30,000 nucleotides of DNA from Tubiluchus corallicola (GCA_030141605.1 JAQGDQ010000657.1:5711-35710); one strand, 5' to 3'; shown: positions 1 to 10,135, counted from the stretch's first letter. The notes: generated from the sequence alone by a model not told the origin. Numbers and translations are program-made.

Positions 1-1044
1 ATACATTCAAAACCACAAGGGCTCTTGTACAATATGTATCGGGCCCGGAGTATGCCCCCCCCCTCCGCAGAAGAAGCATAGACCCACAGTGGCCTATACA
101 TACTGACACAACTGAGAGTATATACACACACACATATATATATATTGGGTACTACAACAAGCGAACATTTTTGTAAATTTGGGGGCCCACTCTTCAGTTT
201 GTCATAGGGTCCACAAGAAGGTAAATCTGACCTTGGCTATGTCACAGACATCTCTGTGCATACTCCATAGCCTACTTTCAGCATTGACACAAGCATCTCG
301 AATACTCTATTCCCAAGTAAAATACAAGCATTGAAAGTTTTCGGTTTTTCGTACTTGGAGTGTAGAATTTGGCACGCTGCGCCTCTGTTTCAGGAATTCA
401 CTTATATATATAAGCGAAGCTAGTTTTTTTACTAGTCGCTTTTTAGTTCTGTTCGGTTCAGTACTTCGTTACTTCCACTAATATGATTGTCATTTTTTCT
501 CAACTAAATAAAACTCATGTTTCTCTAACTTTAATATATCGATTTCGAGTTTACTCTGCGCCAATACTAGTGACTGATTTTGTACTTTTCCCCAGCAGGT
601 CAATAGACATACTGATTAATCGACTGTCTCTTCAATGTTGTCACAGCAGCACAAGTTCGTATGCTAAAGTTAACACGTAGCTTAAAATTAATGAAGCTTC
701 GATTATTTCCTTTTACCTGACGGTGTAGCGATGATCAATTCCTTTCTCATCCATTGTGTTTAATTATGTTGGAAACTCGTCTGTATCGCCGCTTTTTGCC
801 TGGATATTTTCCAACTTAAATCCTCATGCAGATCTTTGTCTCACGTGTAAGTATATCCTTCACTTTGTGGACACTGAAGGTAACTGAAGCATTATTGCAG
901 TAACTGTTGAGGCTACTAATTTTCATAACTCGTACTTAATTTCGACTCTATCTTGAACAACAGGGCAAAACTTTGTACTTTGATACCACGTAATGTTTAA
1001 CTAACACGAGTTGTAGCTTGCAACTTACTTCTTTTGACATTTGA
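1..1044. other. Non-coding stretch, no gene recognised
   Basis: No frame longer than about 65 codons is open, and the open ones have no recognisable family. The stretch contains a C-run near 55-63, a short (CA)n/(TA)n tract near 125-147, and a TATA-like TATATATAAG at about 403 followed by an imperfect hairpin (agcga..ctagt / actagtcgct, about 412-441). Without a supported coding region downstream I do not call this a promoter. Confidence 0.5.
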
Positions 1045-1047
1045 GAG

Positions 1048-1125
1048 AGGCGTAGCTTAGTGGTCGTGATATAGGCCTAAGCTATGCAGCACGGATTGTG
1101 TTAAGCAGTGCTCGATTTGTGAAAT
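1048..1125 (+). mobile_element. Possible tRNA-derived SINE head (degenerate)
   Basis: GGCGTAGCTTAGTGGTCGTG matches the start of a tRNA-like Pol III promoter: TAGCTTAGTGG fits the A-box pattern TRGYNNARNNGG. About 45-50 nt downstream GCTCGATTTG is only a poor B-box. No clear cloverleaf can be drawn and no poly(A) or short-repeat tail is obvious. It could equally be chance or a decayed tRNA pseudogene. Confidence 0.25.
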
Positions 1126-1514
1126 GAATTGGTGGGTGACAGGAATAGGTAAAATCTGGGTGATTTCCGGAATTTCTTTGGTTCGTGGAGGATACGTATA
1201 CATCTGAACTTGTTCGAAATAAGTCTGCTTGTTTATTCTCAAATTTTTTGATAGTGAGCGAGATTTTGGGTCCGCCACAATTATGATTTCTGGTCCGTAC
1301 TGTTGAAACCTGGCCTACTTTCAAATTTTGTTGTTAATTTGGTCCGACTACGAAGGGACGATAAGGCAGCTTTAAAGTATAAAGTTAAAGGACAAGAAAA
1401 GGGTACCTGAAGTAGGTTTCAGAAAAATCACCTTAAAAATTTCACTTTTAAGCAATTTTATGCGTATATGGTAGTCGAGTTAAAAGGAATTTTTGTTTGT
1501 TTTCATTTTAAATC

Positions 1515-1932
1515 TCGCGCCATTACATGACGTCACTATGCAAACGTTAATCAGGGAAAGAAAAGGAAATGTTAAATTATGTCCCAAAAAACTTTCCGTG
1601 CAAATCTATATTACTTAGCATTTCGCTTACCTGCTTGAAAGACTTATGCAACTACAAATAATAATTTAAAATGTTAGTGCCAATTGATATAAAATGTCGC
1701 TCACTCACCCTCCAAGGTGCACCACTCACTAAAAAAACTTATTTTTAATCTTATTGACAAGATACAGTAATTCAAAATTTTACTTAGTTAGTAACACGTG
1801 TACTACGAAGGCTCTGATTATTTTTTCAAACTTTGAACATTGTGTAAACGACCGTTAAAATGGCTGCGCCTAACGGTCATCGCAGGAGTTTAAATTTACA
1901 CGTTTAATACAGCGTTACGGCCGACGCAAACC
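1515..1932 (+). promoter_or_regulatory. Candidate promoter region with a CRE site
   Basis: A perfect CREB/ATF palindrome TGACGTCA lies at 1528-1535, just after a CpG-rich CTCGCGCC. A second CpG-dense stretch (about 1848-1930) surrounds AAAATGGCTGCGCC, a YY1-like sequence common at animal start sites. CpG is scarce elsewhere in this AT-rich window, so the local enrichment is suggestive. It sits directly upstream of a short open segment ending in a consensus splice donor. No TATA box is seen. The assignment rests on motifs and composition only. Confidence 0.3.
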
Positions 1933-1953
1933 ATGTATGCAAAAAGGCAGCAG
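1933..1953 (+). CDS. Possible first coding exon (MYAKRQQ) ending in a perfect donor
   Basis: ATG at 1933 opens seven codons (MYAKRQQ) and is followed at 1954 by GTAAGT, giving CAG|GTAAGT, a full-consensus donor at phase 0. Combined with the CpG-rich upstream region this could be the 5' coding exon of a plus-strand gene. An upstream ATG at 1860 (MAAPNG...) closes after 15 codons and would act as an upstream ORF. I could not find a convincing second exon, so the gene identity is unknown. The alternative is a chance donor. Confidence 0.2.
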
Positions 1954-2180
1954 GTAAGTGGTATAAAATATGAGGACGAATTTTTAAGCTTTATGTATGT
2001 GTTTTCTTTCTGCTTTAAGTTTATTCAAGTTGTCCCGGCCAGTCGGCTCATTTTGAAATTTGTTGTAACAGTAATTGCACGTTTATTTTACATGGCTATT
2101 AATCTTTATCAACAATGACAATGCTCTACGTCTAGCATAATGTTTGTTAAATAAAGAAAAACAATCACTTTCAGTAAATT

Positions 2181-2246
2181 TTCCTTGGTGCAAATCTCAG
2201 AGATAATCGACGGTTCCTTGGTGCAAATCTCAGAGATAATCGACGG
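2181..2246. repeat. 33-bp tandem duplication (2 copies)
   Basis: The unit beginning TTCCTTGGTGCAAATCTCAG occurs twice in perfect head-to-tail copies at 2181 and 2214. No coding role is apparent. Confidence 0.95.
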
Positions 2247-2648
2247 CATCTTGTATGTCTTTGTTATGGAAACGTTAGCAATGATGAATATTGCGTTTCT
2301 ACCGATGGCATGATAGCAGGTAAAATACGTGAAGCCCTATTATAAGATCAACTGATATGTTACGTTACGTTATGTTTACTTACGTTATATAACTGCAGGT
2401 TACAAAATACATTTGTTGAAACACTTTAATTCCATTCTTAAAATTTTCATTGTTTTGCTTTACTATCAGTTTTTCTGGGTTCTATTTTTTGAAGCTGCAA
2501 CCAAACTTATAAAGTAACTACGGAGACGTGGAGAAATTTACAATCTTGTTGCTGCTTTATATGGCTTGGCATCTTTAGAGCTTTAAAGATTGCTATTTTG
2601 GTGACCCAGGTTTGTGAATTTTTGTGATACGACTAATTATGCATGCTT

Positions 2649-2683
2649 GTGTGTGTGTGTGTGCGTGCGTGCGCACGCACGTG
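2649..2683. repeat. Alternating purine-pyrimidine tract with an 18-bp palindrome
   Basis: A (GT)n run passes into CGTGCGTGCGCACGCACG (2664-2681), which is its own reverse complement. The tract alternates purine and pyrimidine throughout, so Z-DNA or a cruciform is possible. A 13-nt C-run follows at 2784-2796. Confidence 0.9.
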
Positions 2684-2899
2684 AAACCTTGTACAGTCGC
2701 AGCTTGTGAAATCGAATTCATCTCATCTACACTTCATTATTACAAGCCAATCTTATTCGACACTGACAGCATTGGTTTCTTCACCCCCCCCCCCCCGGAT
2801 TTTGGGATCTTGCCCCCACCGGAAAAATATCTCATTCGCAAATGTCCCATATTGAGCCATGTACGAGATCTCCAGCTCACTTAGCCGCACAAAAAATTG

Positions 2900-3810
2900 C
2901 GGCCCTCACTTCAAAAATGTAAGAGGAGATCCAGCCTAGTGAAAAAAAACCTAAAAAACCCAACCACCCCGTGATCTTTGCCCCGCAGTGACGAAAGTGA
3001 AAGCAAACCCGAGCCAGTCAATAACTGCCAACTAACTCACCTAGACTGAATTGATCAGGTTGAATGTAATGACTGTTTAAATCAGTTAATGCACATAAAC
3101 AGTATAATACGAACATAACTAGGTCAGTGGATACAATCGATAGTTATCATGAAGTTGGAGCCACTTCAAGAAACATCAAAAATTGAATTCTAATGATTTA
3201 AATAAATTTAATGGTAAAATTAAAGGCAGGTGAAATTTCTCGTAGTTCCGTCCTTATGAACTGGTTATTAAGTGTTTCTCGTTTAGCAGAAAAGCGTTTC
3301 AACTCAATCCATTCCCTACAACACATTCAATTTAAACGTTTTACTAACACGAATCACAGGCAGATAATGGGGCAGCTGATGTTCTCTCAGGTGGCCGTTG
3401 AGTGATAATACTGGTGTCTATGTCATCAGTAGACATTTGCATTTAGAAGCATGTAGCATGTTAGTAGCAGAAGCATGTTAGAAGTATGCAGACGGTAGCA
3501 TGTTTCCGAAACTGCTGTCCTTAAGCTGTACCTGAGCCATAGATACAATAATACCTTGCTTAGTGAACGCGTTGGGCAAGTTTAGGAAGACGGAGCACAT
3601 GAAAGAAAGAGAGTTGTCAAATGAGCAGAACGTCAGAGTTATGGCCTGGAAATTTATTCCTTTAATTTGTTAAAAACCACTTGCTTTTTGTGAATTTTTA
3701 CCCAAGTAGTTAGAAGTTTGTCAGCTCTACAAACTGTCAGCTTTACAAACTCTAGCAATATAAATACTGCTGCCCACGTGCCGAGAAGGACGTTGATAAG
3801 GAATCATGCA
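2900..3810. other. Non-coding stretch, no gene recognised
   Basis: Contains a 64-codon open frame at 3211-3405 with no recognisable family and no splice or poly(A) context. A short interspersed 'agaagcatgt(ta)gaag' motif recurs near 3447-3500. Nothing else is supported. Confidence 0.5.
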
Positions 3811-3811
3811 T

Positions 3812-3877
3812 CCTTCGCTAGTATTTAGTACTTCCTTCGCTAGTATTTAGTACTTCCTTCGCTAGTATTTAGTACTT
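3812..3877. repeat. 22-bp tandem repeat (3 copies)
   Basis: CCTTCGCTAGTATTTAGTACTT is repeated at 3812, 3834 and 3856, with the last copy ending in the same AGTACTT. Copies are identical. Confidence 0.95.
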
Positions 3878-4125
3878 TATAAACAGAAATGAGTTTTTGT
3901 TTCAAGTATCCTAATTTACAGGTCGTTTCATCTGGAAAAATCCACCAGGCTGATCCACCTGGCCTTAACAGTCTGATCGTATAAGCAGAGTTTTTTGACA
4001 TGAAAGCGCTGTCTTGAAACTAGATAGAGACTGCTTCTTTAGTTGGCAGATTATTTTGACAAAGTTATTTTGGCAGATTAGCCTTTGCTACGTCTATATT
4101 GTACTGCAGGGCTGTGATGAGGTAC

Positions 4126-4514
4126 TGTAATACTGGCAGGAGAATACAGCGGACTTCTCAGGTGTGCGTGTGAACGTGGCTTTAACTAGCACATAGACGC
4201 TTATTCTGACCTTGTGTTAGTGGGAGCCACTAGTCACGTGCACACCTGAGCTTATAAAAAGGGTAGGTCTGCTGTAGATCCTTGTCAGTGGTCAGTGGTC
4301 GTCCCATCTTATCTCAGCTCTGTTCGCACTTCATCAAGCTTTCTGTTTGCTCCATTCGGTAAGCTGTCTGGAACATTTATTTTGTTTGGGTAATAAATCG
4401 TCATTTTTATTTTATTCATTTTGGTTTTTGTCTTTGAGTCATGCCGCACGGTGTAGGCCGCGGTGCCATCCGTTCTGCCTCCACTAAAAGTGGAGAGCAG
4501 TCCAATATTATACA
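4126..4514 (+). mobile_element. Probable solo LTR of an LTR retrotransposon
   Basis: The element begins TGTAATACTGG and ends CCAATATTATACA, so its two ends are near-inverted copies and start TG / end CA as LTRs do. Inside, a TATA box (TTATAAAAAGG, about 4252-4262) is followed about 140 nt later by AATAAA (about 4391), which fits U3-R-U5 order. Length is about 389 bp. No internal retroviral-type coding region or second LTR is present, so it would be a solo LTR. Flanking 5-mers (GGTAC left, TGCAC right) match only partly, so a target-site duplication is not proven. The alternative is a cellular promoter. Confidence 0.5.
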
Positions 4515-5400
4515 TGCACGTCTATTTGCCTGTGTACACATTGTATAAGATTATCAGCTTAGAAGCAATTTTTTTATGCTAATCTTGACTGAGTCAAAAG
4601 TTCATTATAGTTCTAGGGCAAAGCAGTCGCTTAAAAAGTGATTATTGAAATAAATGAGTTAAATATTCTTTTCAATAGTGACCAGAAACCAGTATTTTAA
4701 CAGCCAGCAGCAATATTCTGTTTTCGTGTAATACTTTTCTGGTGAAAATTCAACCTCAGTGCCATTCGTTGTGTGTATAAACTCGCAACTATGCATAGCC
4801 CTAGGTAGTAGGCTGTTTATGACCACCATAAATAACACTATAGTGTCAGAATTTCGCCTTTCTTCTATACAAATCTAGAAGCTTCATGAATTGTTTGCAA
4901 GCTAGTCAGCCCCTCGTAGTTTAGTGACTTAGTCAATGAGTACTGCACGTTCCTTGCTGTACTAGCGTTATTATAACAATGCGTATTTATCGATGCTTGT
5001 TTAGTAAGAAAATTAATTCACCGCTATAATTATCCAACATTAAAACATACTGAAGGCCTATGTTCCTAGAGTTCCAAAGGTGACACGTTTTGCTGATGAT
5101 CAGATATTAACAATGCATTGAAATGATGACGGTGACACGATGTTATGATTGATGTTCGAGTTACAAGTAATAGAATTACCCATCTCTAGTATAGGGACAA
5201 TTGTTTATTGCTACATAAGTTATAAATGACAGAAGTGTAGCATACAGATTCTAGTTTCAGTAGGTCAACTTTAATTTCTTATCATTATCATTATTATTTT
5301 TAATTTCATTGCACCAATAATAATTTGTAGTGCTAGTAAAAATTTATAAAATGTGCTGGCCAAACTTCAGCTAGTTTACTTAAAGCCTCTCTGGCCTGGT
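4515..5400. other. Non-coding stretch, no gene recognised
   Basis: AT-rich, with short ATTATT runs near 5280-5300 and many stops in all frames. I see no exon, RNA gene or clear repeat. Confidence 0.5.
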
Positions 5401-5454
5401 TTCATGATAGGACACATACATTTAAAGTTTAGCAGCTGACAATGATTTGTTACT

Positions 5455-5585
5455 ATTGCGGACCTTGCGGATCGCATCTCTGCTGATTTCATACGGTCCG
5501 CGGAATTTGTGGAGTCACGGAACCATTCTTCTGTGGACTGCGGAGTTGCGGACTTGAAAATGCTGGGTCCGCGACCCTTTGCCAG
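5455..5585. repeat. GC-rich patch rich in GCGGAC words
   Basis: TTGCGGACC (5459) and GGTCCGCGG (5495) are partial inverted copies, and GCGGA or GTCCGCG recurs several more times up to 5575. The composition differs sharply from the flanks. It resembles the subterminal repeats of a DNA transposon, but no matching pair of termini could be set. Confidence 0.35.
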
Positions 5586-5616
5586 GTAGTGCTTGACCTA
5601 TCAAAATTGGCAACAT

Positions 5617-5935
5617 CACCTGTTCAGGACTCGTACTCTACTTTTCAAAAATATAGGACATTATTCTAAAAAATATAGGAATTATAGGACATTTTTCCTT
5701 AAAAATGAAAGTTTCTAACCTTACACTACAGTGATTTTCACAATTTCTTTGCAAAAGTAAATGATCGTGCCGAAGGCGTGCGAAAAATACCAATAACATT
5801 CTCATTTCATTGAGAATTCATGATTTTATAGGAATTATAGGACATTTTTATAGTTTATCAAGTTTTGTAGGCATTTTTAGGACATAACCCCAAATATAGG
5901 AATTATAGAATGAGTACGCGCCCTGCCTGTTCACC
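5617..5935. mobile_element. Possible MITE built on 'ataggaattataggaca' repeats
   Basis: The left edge (CCTGTTCAGGACTCGTACTC) and the reverse complement of the right edge (AACAGGCAGGGCGCGTACTC) are imperfect inverted copies. Between them ATAGGAATTATAGGACATTTT and partial versions recur at about 5651, 5675, 5827 and 5893, with further copies beyond the right edge up to 5984. It has no coding capacity. The terminal match is imperfect, so the element boundaries are tentative. Confidence 0.35.
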
Positions 5936-6018
5936 AATAATTCATGATTTTACAGGAATTCATGATTTTATAGGAATTATAGGCTGCCAGGAATCATTTG
6001 CTGCCAGTTTACCAGCAA

Positions 6019-6693
6019 ATGACCGAAGTAGACTTTTGTGTCAAAACGGTTTCTGTGAAACTGTTCATGCAAACAAGTCTACATCAAAGTCCAAGGTTGA
6101 TGAACATATGTCACCCTCTCAGAGATGTACTTATGATGGACTATCTGGAAGATCTGGTAACTGAACAATGTATTGCACTTACAGTAAGACAGCGTCTGGA
6201 AACTCGCCCTGTTCAATTGCCAGGAAGTGTTATTTTCTTCGACTTGGTATTCCCTAACCAGCGTCTGGAAACTGGCCCTGTTCAATTGCCAGGAAGTGTT
6301 ATTTCCTACGACTTGGTATTCCCTAACCAGCATCTGGAAACTGGCTCCATTCATTTGCCAGGAAGTGTTATTTCCTTCGACTTGGTATTCCCTAACCAGC
6401 ATCTGGAAACTGGCTCCATTCAATTGCCAGGAATTGTTATTTCCTACAACTTGGTATTCCCTAACCAGCGTCTGGAAACTGGCTCCATTCAATTGCCAGG
6501 AAGTGTTATTTCCTTCGACTTAGGGATACACTGTTTATACTCAGATGCAGAGGTGACCTTTAAAATTGCAACCAGCACACAGCAAGAAAACAGCAAGACA
6601 CTAAAATTCACACTTGGTTGCAACTGGCCAGTGGCAGACTACGGACTTGAATTTTCGACTCCTTGCTGTGAACGAAATGAGTCACTAAAATGA
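6019..6693 (+). CDS. Uncertain open frame with five 23-residue repeats
   Basis: From the first ATG at 6019 a frame of 224 codons stays open to TGA at 6691-6693. It has a roughly 57-codon unique head (MTEVDFCVKTV...), then about five copies of a 23-residue unit (core LETGSIQLPGSVISFDLVFP) from the 69-bp repeat, and a roughly 57-codon unique tail ending CCERNESLK. An AATAAA follows 30 nt after the stop. I recognise no family. Against it: the 69-bp unit is a multiple of 3 and has no stops in several frames on both strands, so openness across the array is cheap, and the 5' end lies next to interspersed repeats. The unique head and tail being open in the same frame is mild support. No signal peptide or membrane segment is seen. 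Confidence 0.25.
   Translation: MTEVDFCVKTVSVKLFMQTSLHQSPRLMNICHPLRDVLMMDYLEDLVTEQCIALTVRQRLETRPVQLPGSVIFFDLVFPNQRLETGPVQLPGSVISYDLVFPNQHLETGSIHLPGSVISFDLVFPNQHLETGSIQLPGIVISYNLVFPNQRLETGSIQLPGSVISFDLGIHCLYSDAEVTFKIATSTQQENSKTLKFTLGCNWPVADYGLEFSTPCCERNESLK
6190..6521. repeat. 69-bp minisatellite, about 4.8 copies
   Basis: Units beginning CAGCGTCTGGAAACT or CAGCATCTGGAAACT start at 6190, 6259, 6328, 6397 and 6466. Copies differ at a few positions (for example GGCCCTGTT against GGCTCCATT), and the last is truncated at about 6521. Confidence 0.95.
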
Positions 6694-6722
6694 GGGGAAA
6701 TGTAAAATGTAACCTTTATTAT

Positions 6723-6728
6723 AATAAA
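6723..6728 (+). terminator. AATAAA poly(A) signal candidate
   Basis: A canonical AATAAA lies 30 nt after the stop of the repeat-bearing open frame at 6019-6693. The sequence is AT-rich, so chance occurrence is quite likely. Confidence 0.2.
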
Positions 6729-6989
6729 CAGAGAAAACATTATGAAGTTCCTAAACAGTGTTTTTGCAGAATTTTTGTGATAGTGTGAGACAATACATGA
6801 TCAAAGATAGGTAATTGGGTACCTGTGCCAAATATGGCTGCCTTATTTATACACGAAGCATCTACATGGTATATTAATTATAAATGCGTAACAAAGAACA
6901 AGCATCTCGCAAACTCGTGACATGAGAAATTGTTTCTCACTTTCATCACTTTGAAGTAGAAGAAAGTCTAATACAATTACAAATAACGA

Positions 6990-7930
6990 TTCTCAGTTCC
7001 GTCCAGTGGATCTTTAATTATTGGACAATACCAGGATTTTGTAGGTGGCTTTGACGCGACATAATCACACTGCTGTAGAATAAAGTCTAATACTACTGAT
7101 CTCTAGTTAATACAAATAACAATTACATATCAGAAATAATGATTTTCAATTCCACTCCGTGGAAGTTTATTATTTGGACAGGATCAAGATTTTGTAGGTG
7201 GCAGATTTGTTGCAAAATAATCATACTGATGTAGAACAAAGTCTAATGCTACTGATCTCTAGTTAATACAAATAACAATTATATATTGCAAACAACGATT
7301 ACCAATTCCACTCCGTGAATGCTTAATTATTGGACAGAACCAGGATTTTAATGGTGGCAGATTCGATGCAACTCAATCACTTTGATGTAGAACAAAATCT
7401 AATGTTACTGATCTCTAGTTAATATAAATAACAATTATATATGAGAAATAATGATTTTCAATTCCACTCCGTGGCAGTTTAATCTTTGGTCAGGATCAGG
7501 ATTTTGTAGGTGGCAGATTTGTTGCAAAATAATCACACTGATCAGAAATAATGATTTTCAATTCCACTCTGTGGAAGTTTATTATTTGGTCAGGACCAAG
7601 ATTTTGTAGGTGGCAGATTTGTTGCAAAATAACCACACTGATGTAGAACAAAGTCTAATGCTACTGATCCCTAGTTAATACAAATAACAATTATATATTG
7701 CAAACAATGATTTTTAATTCCACCAGGTGGATGCTTAATTATTGGGCAGAGCCAGGATTTTAAAGGTGGCAGATTTGAGGCAACCCAATCATTTTAATAG
7801 AGAACAAAGTTTAATGCTACTGATATCTATTTAATATAAATAACAATTAAACATTGCAAATAACAATTTTCAATTCTACCTGGAGGATGACTAATTATTG
7901 GACAAGATTTAGTAGGTGGCAGATTTGAAA
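6990..7930 (+). repeat. Pentraxin-motif ladder 1 (seven monomers)
   Basis: Monomers of about 110-160 bp each carry a short frame coding close variants of SGSLLFGQDQDFVGG and then hit TAA. Motif starts are at about 6996, 7150, 7305, 7460, 7560, 7715 and 7872. The rest of each monomer is an AT-rich spacer containing AGAACAAAGTCTAATGCTAC. Two versions read PPGGCLIIGQSQDF and PSSGSLIIGQYQDF. The motif is the hallmark strand region of pentraxin/LamG-like domains; the spacer is not coding. Confidence 0.7.
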
Positions 7931-8104
7931 AACACACAATGCCCTGTAGTAAGAAAAGATACACACTGTGGCAAAAATTTAAATTTTTCACAAATGTTTC
8001 CTTGTAAAGGTCTTCTTTCCATTGCTTTAAATCATTTTGTGTGACTGCAGTTGCTAACTAGAGGGGCTACGTTTGTGCATAATGTCAGAGTAGCAAAAGT
8101 GACT

Positions 8105-8357
8105 GCAGTAAAACCTCGGTTCATGTATTGCAAACAAATCAGTGTGCGAACAAATTTTTCTAACAAATTTCGGCTCTGTTTTAGTACCATGTTCGGTATG
8201 TGAACGGATGACGAACCCCCTCTAATGGCCATGTGGCCACAATTCCATGTACAGTACATACCCACGCTCACGTGAACGGATGACAAACTCATACTACTGA
8301 TGACGTGGTCTCAATTCACGCTCACTTGTTCTTGGCCACGTGCAGTGTACACATTCT
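8105..8357 (+). mobile_element. Truncated pogo/Tigger-like element (left part)
   Basis: Starts with the terminal sequence CAGTAAAACCTCGGTTCATG and includes one and a bit copies of the 72-bp internal repeat. It breaks off near 8357, where the sequence switches to the 'ACAAAAACTTGAAAAAAAGAAC' tail of the pentraxin-like pseudo-exon. The right end is missing, so this is a chimeric junction. Confidence 0.55.
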
Positions 8358-8693
8358 GTGACAAAAACTTGAAAAAAAGAACTGTAAAGGCAAGTGATAT
8401 AGCATTCTAGCTGTAGCACTTGAATCAACGTCACTTGATATATGAGCTAAACCAAACTTTCAGTACTAGAATGAGAAAAAGATGAATCATAGTCCGGCTC
8501 GGCAAACATTGTTCCTAGATATTTTATAATATGTCTTCAACAAAGAGTGACTCTGTGAAACAAGTTGTCATCTATGTTTTAGTGTAATAATCCTAGTTAT
8601 TACGTAACATTATGCCACCATCCTGGCTAATTGTGACCTGCATGTCAACCATTTGGATGCTCACGCAAAATTCAGATGTTGTGGTGACAATAC

Positions 8694-8897
8694 GATAATA
8701 AAAGAATTGAAGGTTTATGGTGCAGCCATGATGAAACAGATGCTAAAATAAGTTTGCATGCTTCTTTCATTAGCAAGCTGTTACAGTCTGATGAGATAGT
8801 AGTTTGTGCAGCAGATAGTGATGCTGACTTTTTAGTCCATCACCATGATCCAACATCTTACTGTCTGGATGCAGACAGGTATTACATTAAGAAATAA
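8694..8897 (+). pseudogene. 'HDETD...DSD' domain fragment, copy 1
   Basis: A 67-codon open frame reads LWCSHDETDAKISLHASF and then IVVCAADSDADFLVHHHD. This resembles the well-known invertebrate pattern SHEEADTR-LHA ... IVI-SPDTDVLVL-HH found in proteins linked to mobile elements and PIN-like nucleases; the assignment is by pattern only. There is no plausible start, and a stop follows at 8895. It is one of four copies in the array. Confidence 0.4.
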
Positions 8898-9092
8898 CAT
8901 TTAGTTTGTTAACTTGTCGAAAGTTCCTGAAACTTTGGGACCACTTACATGCTATGCATACTATGCTTGCATGCGTTGAAGGGAATGAGAGTGAATACAC
9001 TCCTTTGCTTTAAATCAACTTGTGTGACTGCAGTTGCCAACTCGGGGGACTATGCGCATTTGTGCAAAATGTCAGAAAAGCAAAAGTGAGTG

Positions 9093-9520
9093 CAGTAAAA
9101 CAGCGGTTCATGTATTACAAGCAACTGGGTGTGCGAACAGTTATTCGGCTTTGTTTTACTACCATGTTCGGTATGTGAATGGATGACAAATCTACACTAC
9201 TAGCCACACGGCCACATGAATGGATGACGAACCCACTCTAATGGCCATCTGGTCACAATTCCATATACAGTACATACCCACGCTCACGTGAAAGGATGAC
9301 GCACCCACTATAAGGGCCATGTGGCCACAATTCCATATACAGTATGTACCCACGCTCACAAGAACGGATGACGAACCCACTCTAATGGCCATGTGGCCAC
9401 AATTCCATGTACAGTACGCACCCACGCTCACGTGAACGGATGACGAACTCATGCTACCGATCATATGGCCTCAATTCACGCTCACTTGTTCTTGGCCACG
9501 TGCAGTGTACACATTGTTCA
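9093..9520 (+). mobile_element. Truncated pogo/Tigger-like element with 72-bp repeats
   Basis: Begins CAGTAAAACAGCGGTTCATG, carries the 72-bp tandem array, and ends near 9520 at a junction with pentraxin-like sequence (TGTGCAGATTTGACAAATAC). The internal MAPKK segment and the right terminus are absent. An almost identical structure lies at 12,556-12,985. Confidence 0.55.
9223..9480. repeat. 72-bp tandem repeat inside the element, about 3.5 copies
   Basis: GATGACGAACCCACTCTAAT (and variants) starts at 9223, 9295, 9367 and 9439, an exact 72-bp period. Each unit contains the short palindromic core TGGCCA and ends CCCACGCTCAC. Because 72 is a multiple of 3 it gives long but spurious open frames. 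Confidence 0.95.
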
Positions 9521-9700
9521 GGAGTGTGCAGATTTGACAAATACTCAAAGTTTCAAGGGAAAAATTTTCTATCTTAACATCAATTCACGAAGCAGCAGAA
9601 ATGGCACACAACTGTTTAAACCTGGCGATTTCTTCACTTGGAATAATTCTCACATAGAGTTCAAAGGTATTAGAACAAAGTCTAATGCTACTGATTTCTA
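9521..9700 (+). pseudogene. Pentraxin-like C-terminal half, copy
   Basis: Reads DLTNTQSFKGKIFYLNINSR, then after a frame change EAAEMAHNCL-type sequence, then KPGDFFTWNNSHIEFKG. This follows the pentraxin order: FDATQSF-GEI--LNIWSR, EI--M---C, GNVF-W-DF. The same frame break recurs in its relatives at 11,300, 12,985, 13,970 and 15,720, so the break predates amplification. Confidence 0.55.
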
Positions 9701-9734
9701 TTTAATATAAATAACAGTTATATATTACAAACAA

Positions 9735-10135
9735 AGATTTTCATTTCCGTCCAGTGGCTCCTTGCTGTTTGGGCAAGACCAGGATTTTGTAGGTGGCTTT
9801 GACGCAAAATAATCACACTAATGTAGAACAAAGTCTAATACTACTGATCTCTAGTTAATATAAATAACAATTACATATCAGAAATAATGATTTTCAATTC
9901 CACTCTGTGGCAGTTTAATCTTTGGTCAGGATCAGGATTTTGTAGGTGGCAGATTTGTTGCAAAATAATCACACTGATGTAGAACACAGTCTAATGCTAC
10001 TGATCCCTAGTTAATACAAAAAACGATTATATATTGTAAACAATGATTTTCAATTCCACCAGGTGGATGCTTCATTATTGGGCAAAGCCAGGACTTTGTA
10101 GATGGCAGATTTGATGCAACATAATCACATTGATA
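9735..10135 (+). repeat. Pentraxin-motif ladder 2 (three monomers)
   Basis: Three monomers start at about 9748, 9896 and 10058 with the same motif and spacer as ladder 1. The first reads FPSSGSLLFGQDQDFVGGF before TAA. Confidence 0.65.

Noticed and set aside
6079-6492. 137-codon minus-strand frame over the 69-bp repeat
   Set aside because: The repeat is stop-free in several frames; the plus-strand frame has open unique flanks and a poly(A) hexamer, so the minus frame is the weaker reading.
9192-9464. 90-codon minus-strand frame with 24-residue repeats (VHVSVGAYCTWNCGHMAIRV)
   Set aside because: Comes from the 72-bp tandem repeat inside a pogo/Tigger-like element; the same frames recur at 10,655 and 12,655, and the sequence has no protein outside the repeat.
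9465-9710. Frame starting MASIHAHLFLATC (also at 12,928) as an intact secreted protein
   Set aside because: The start lies in transposon sequence fused to the pentraxin-like half, and the conserved Cys-containing segment is in another frame; it is a chimeric pseudogene.
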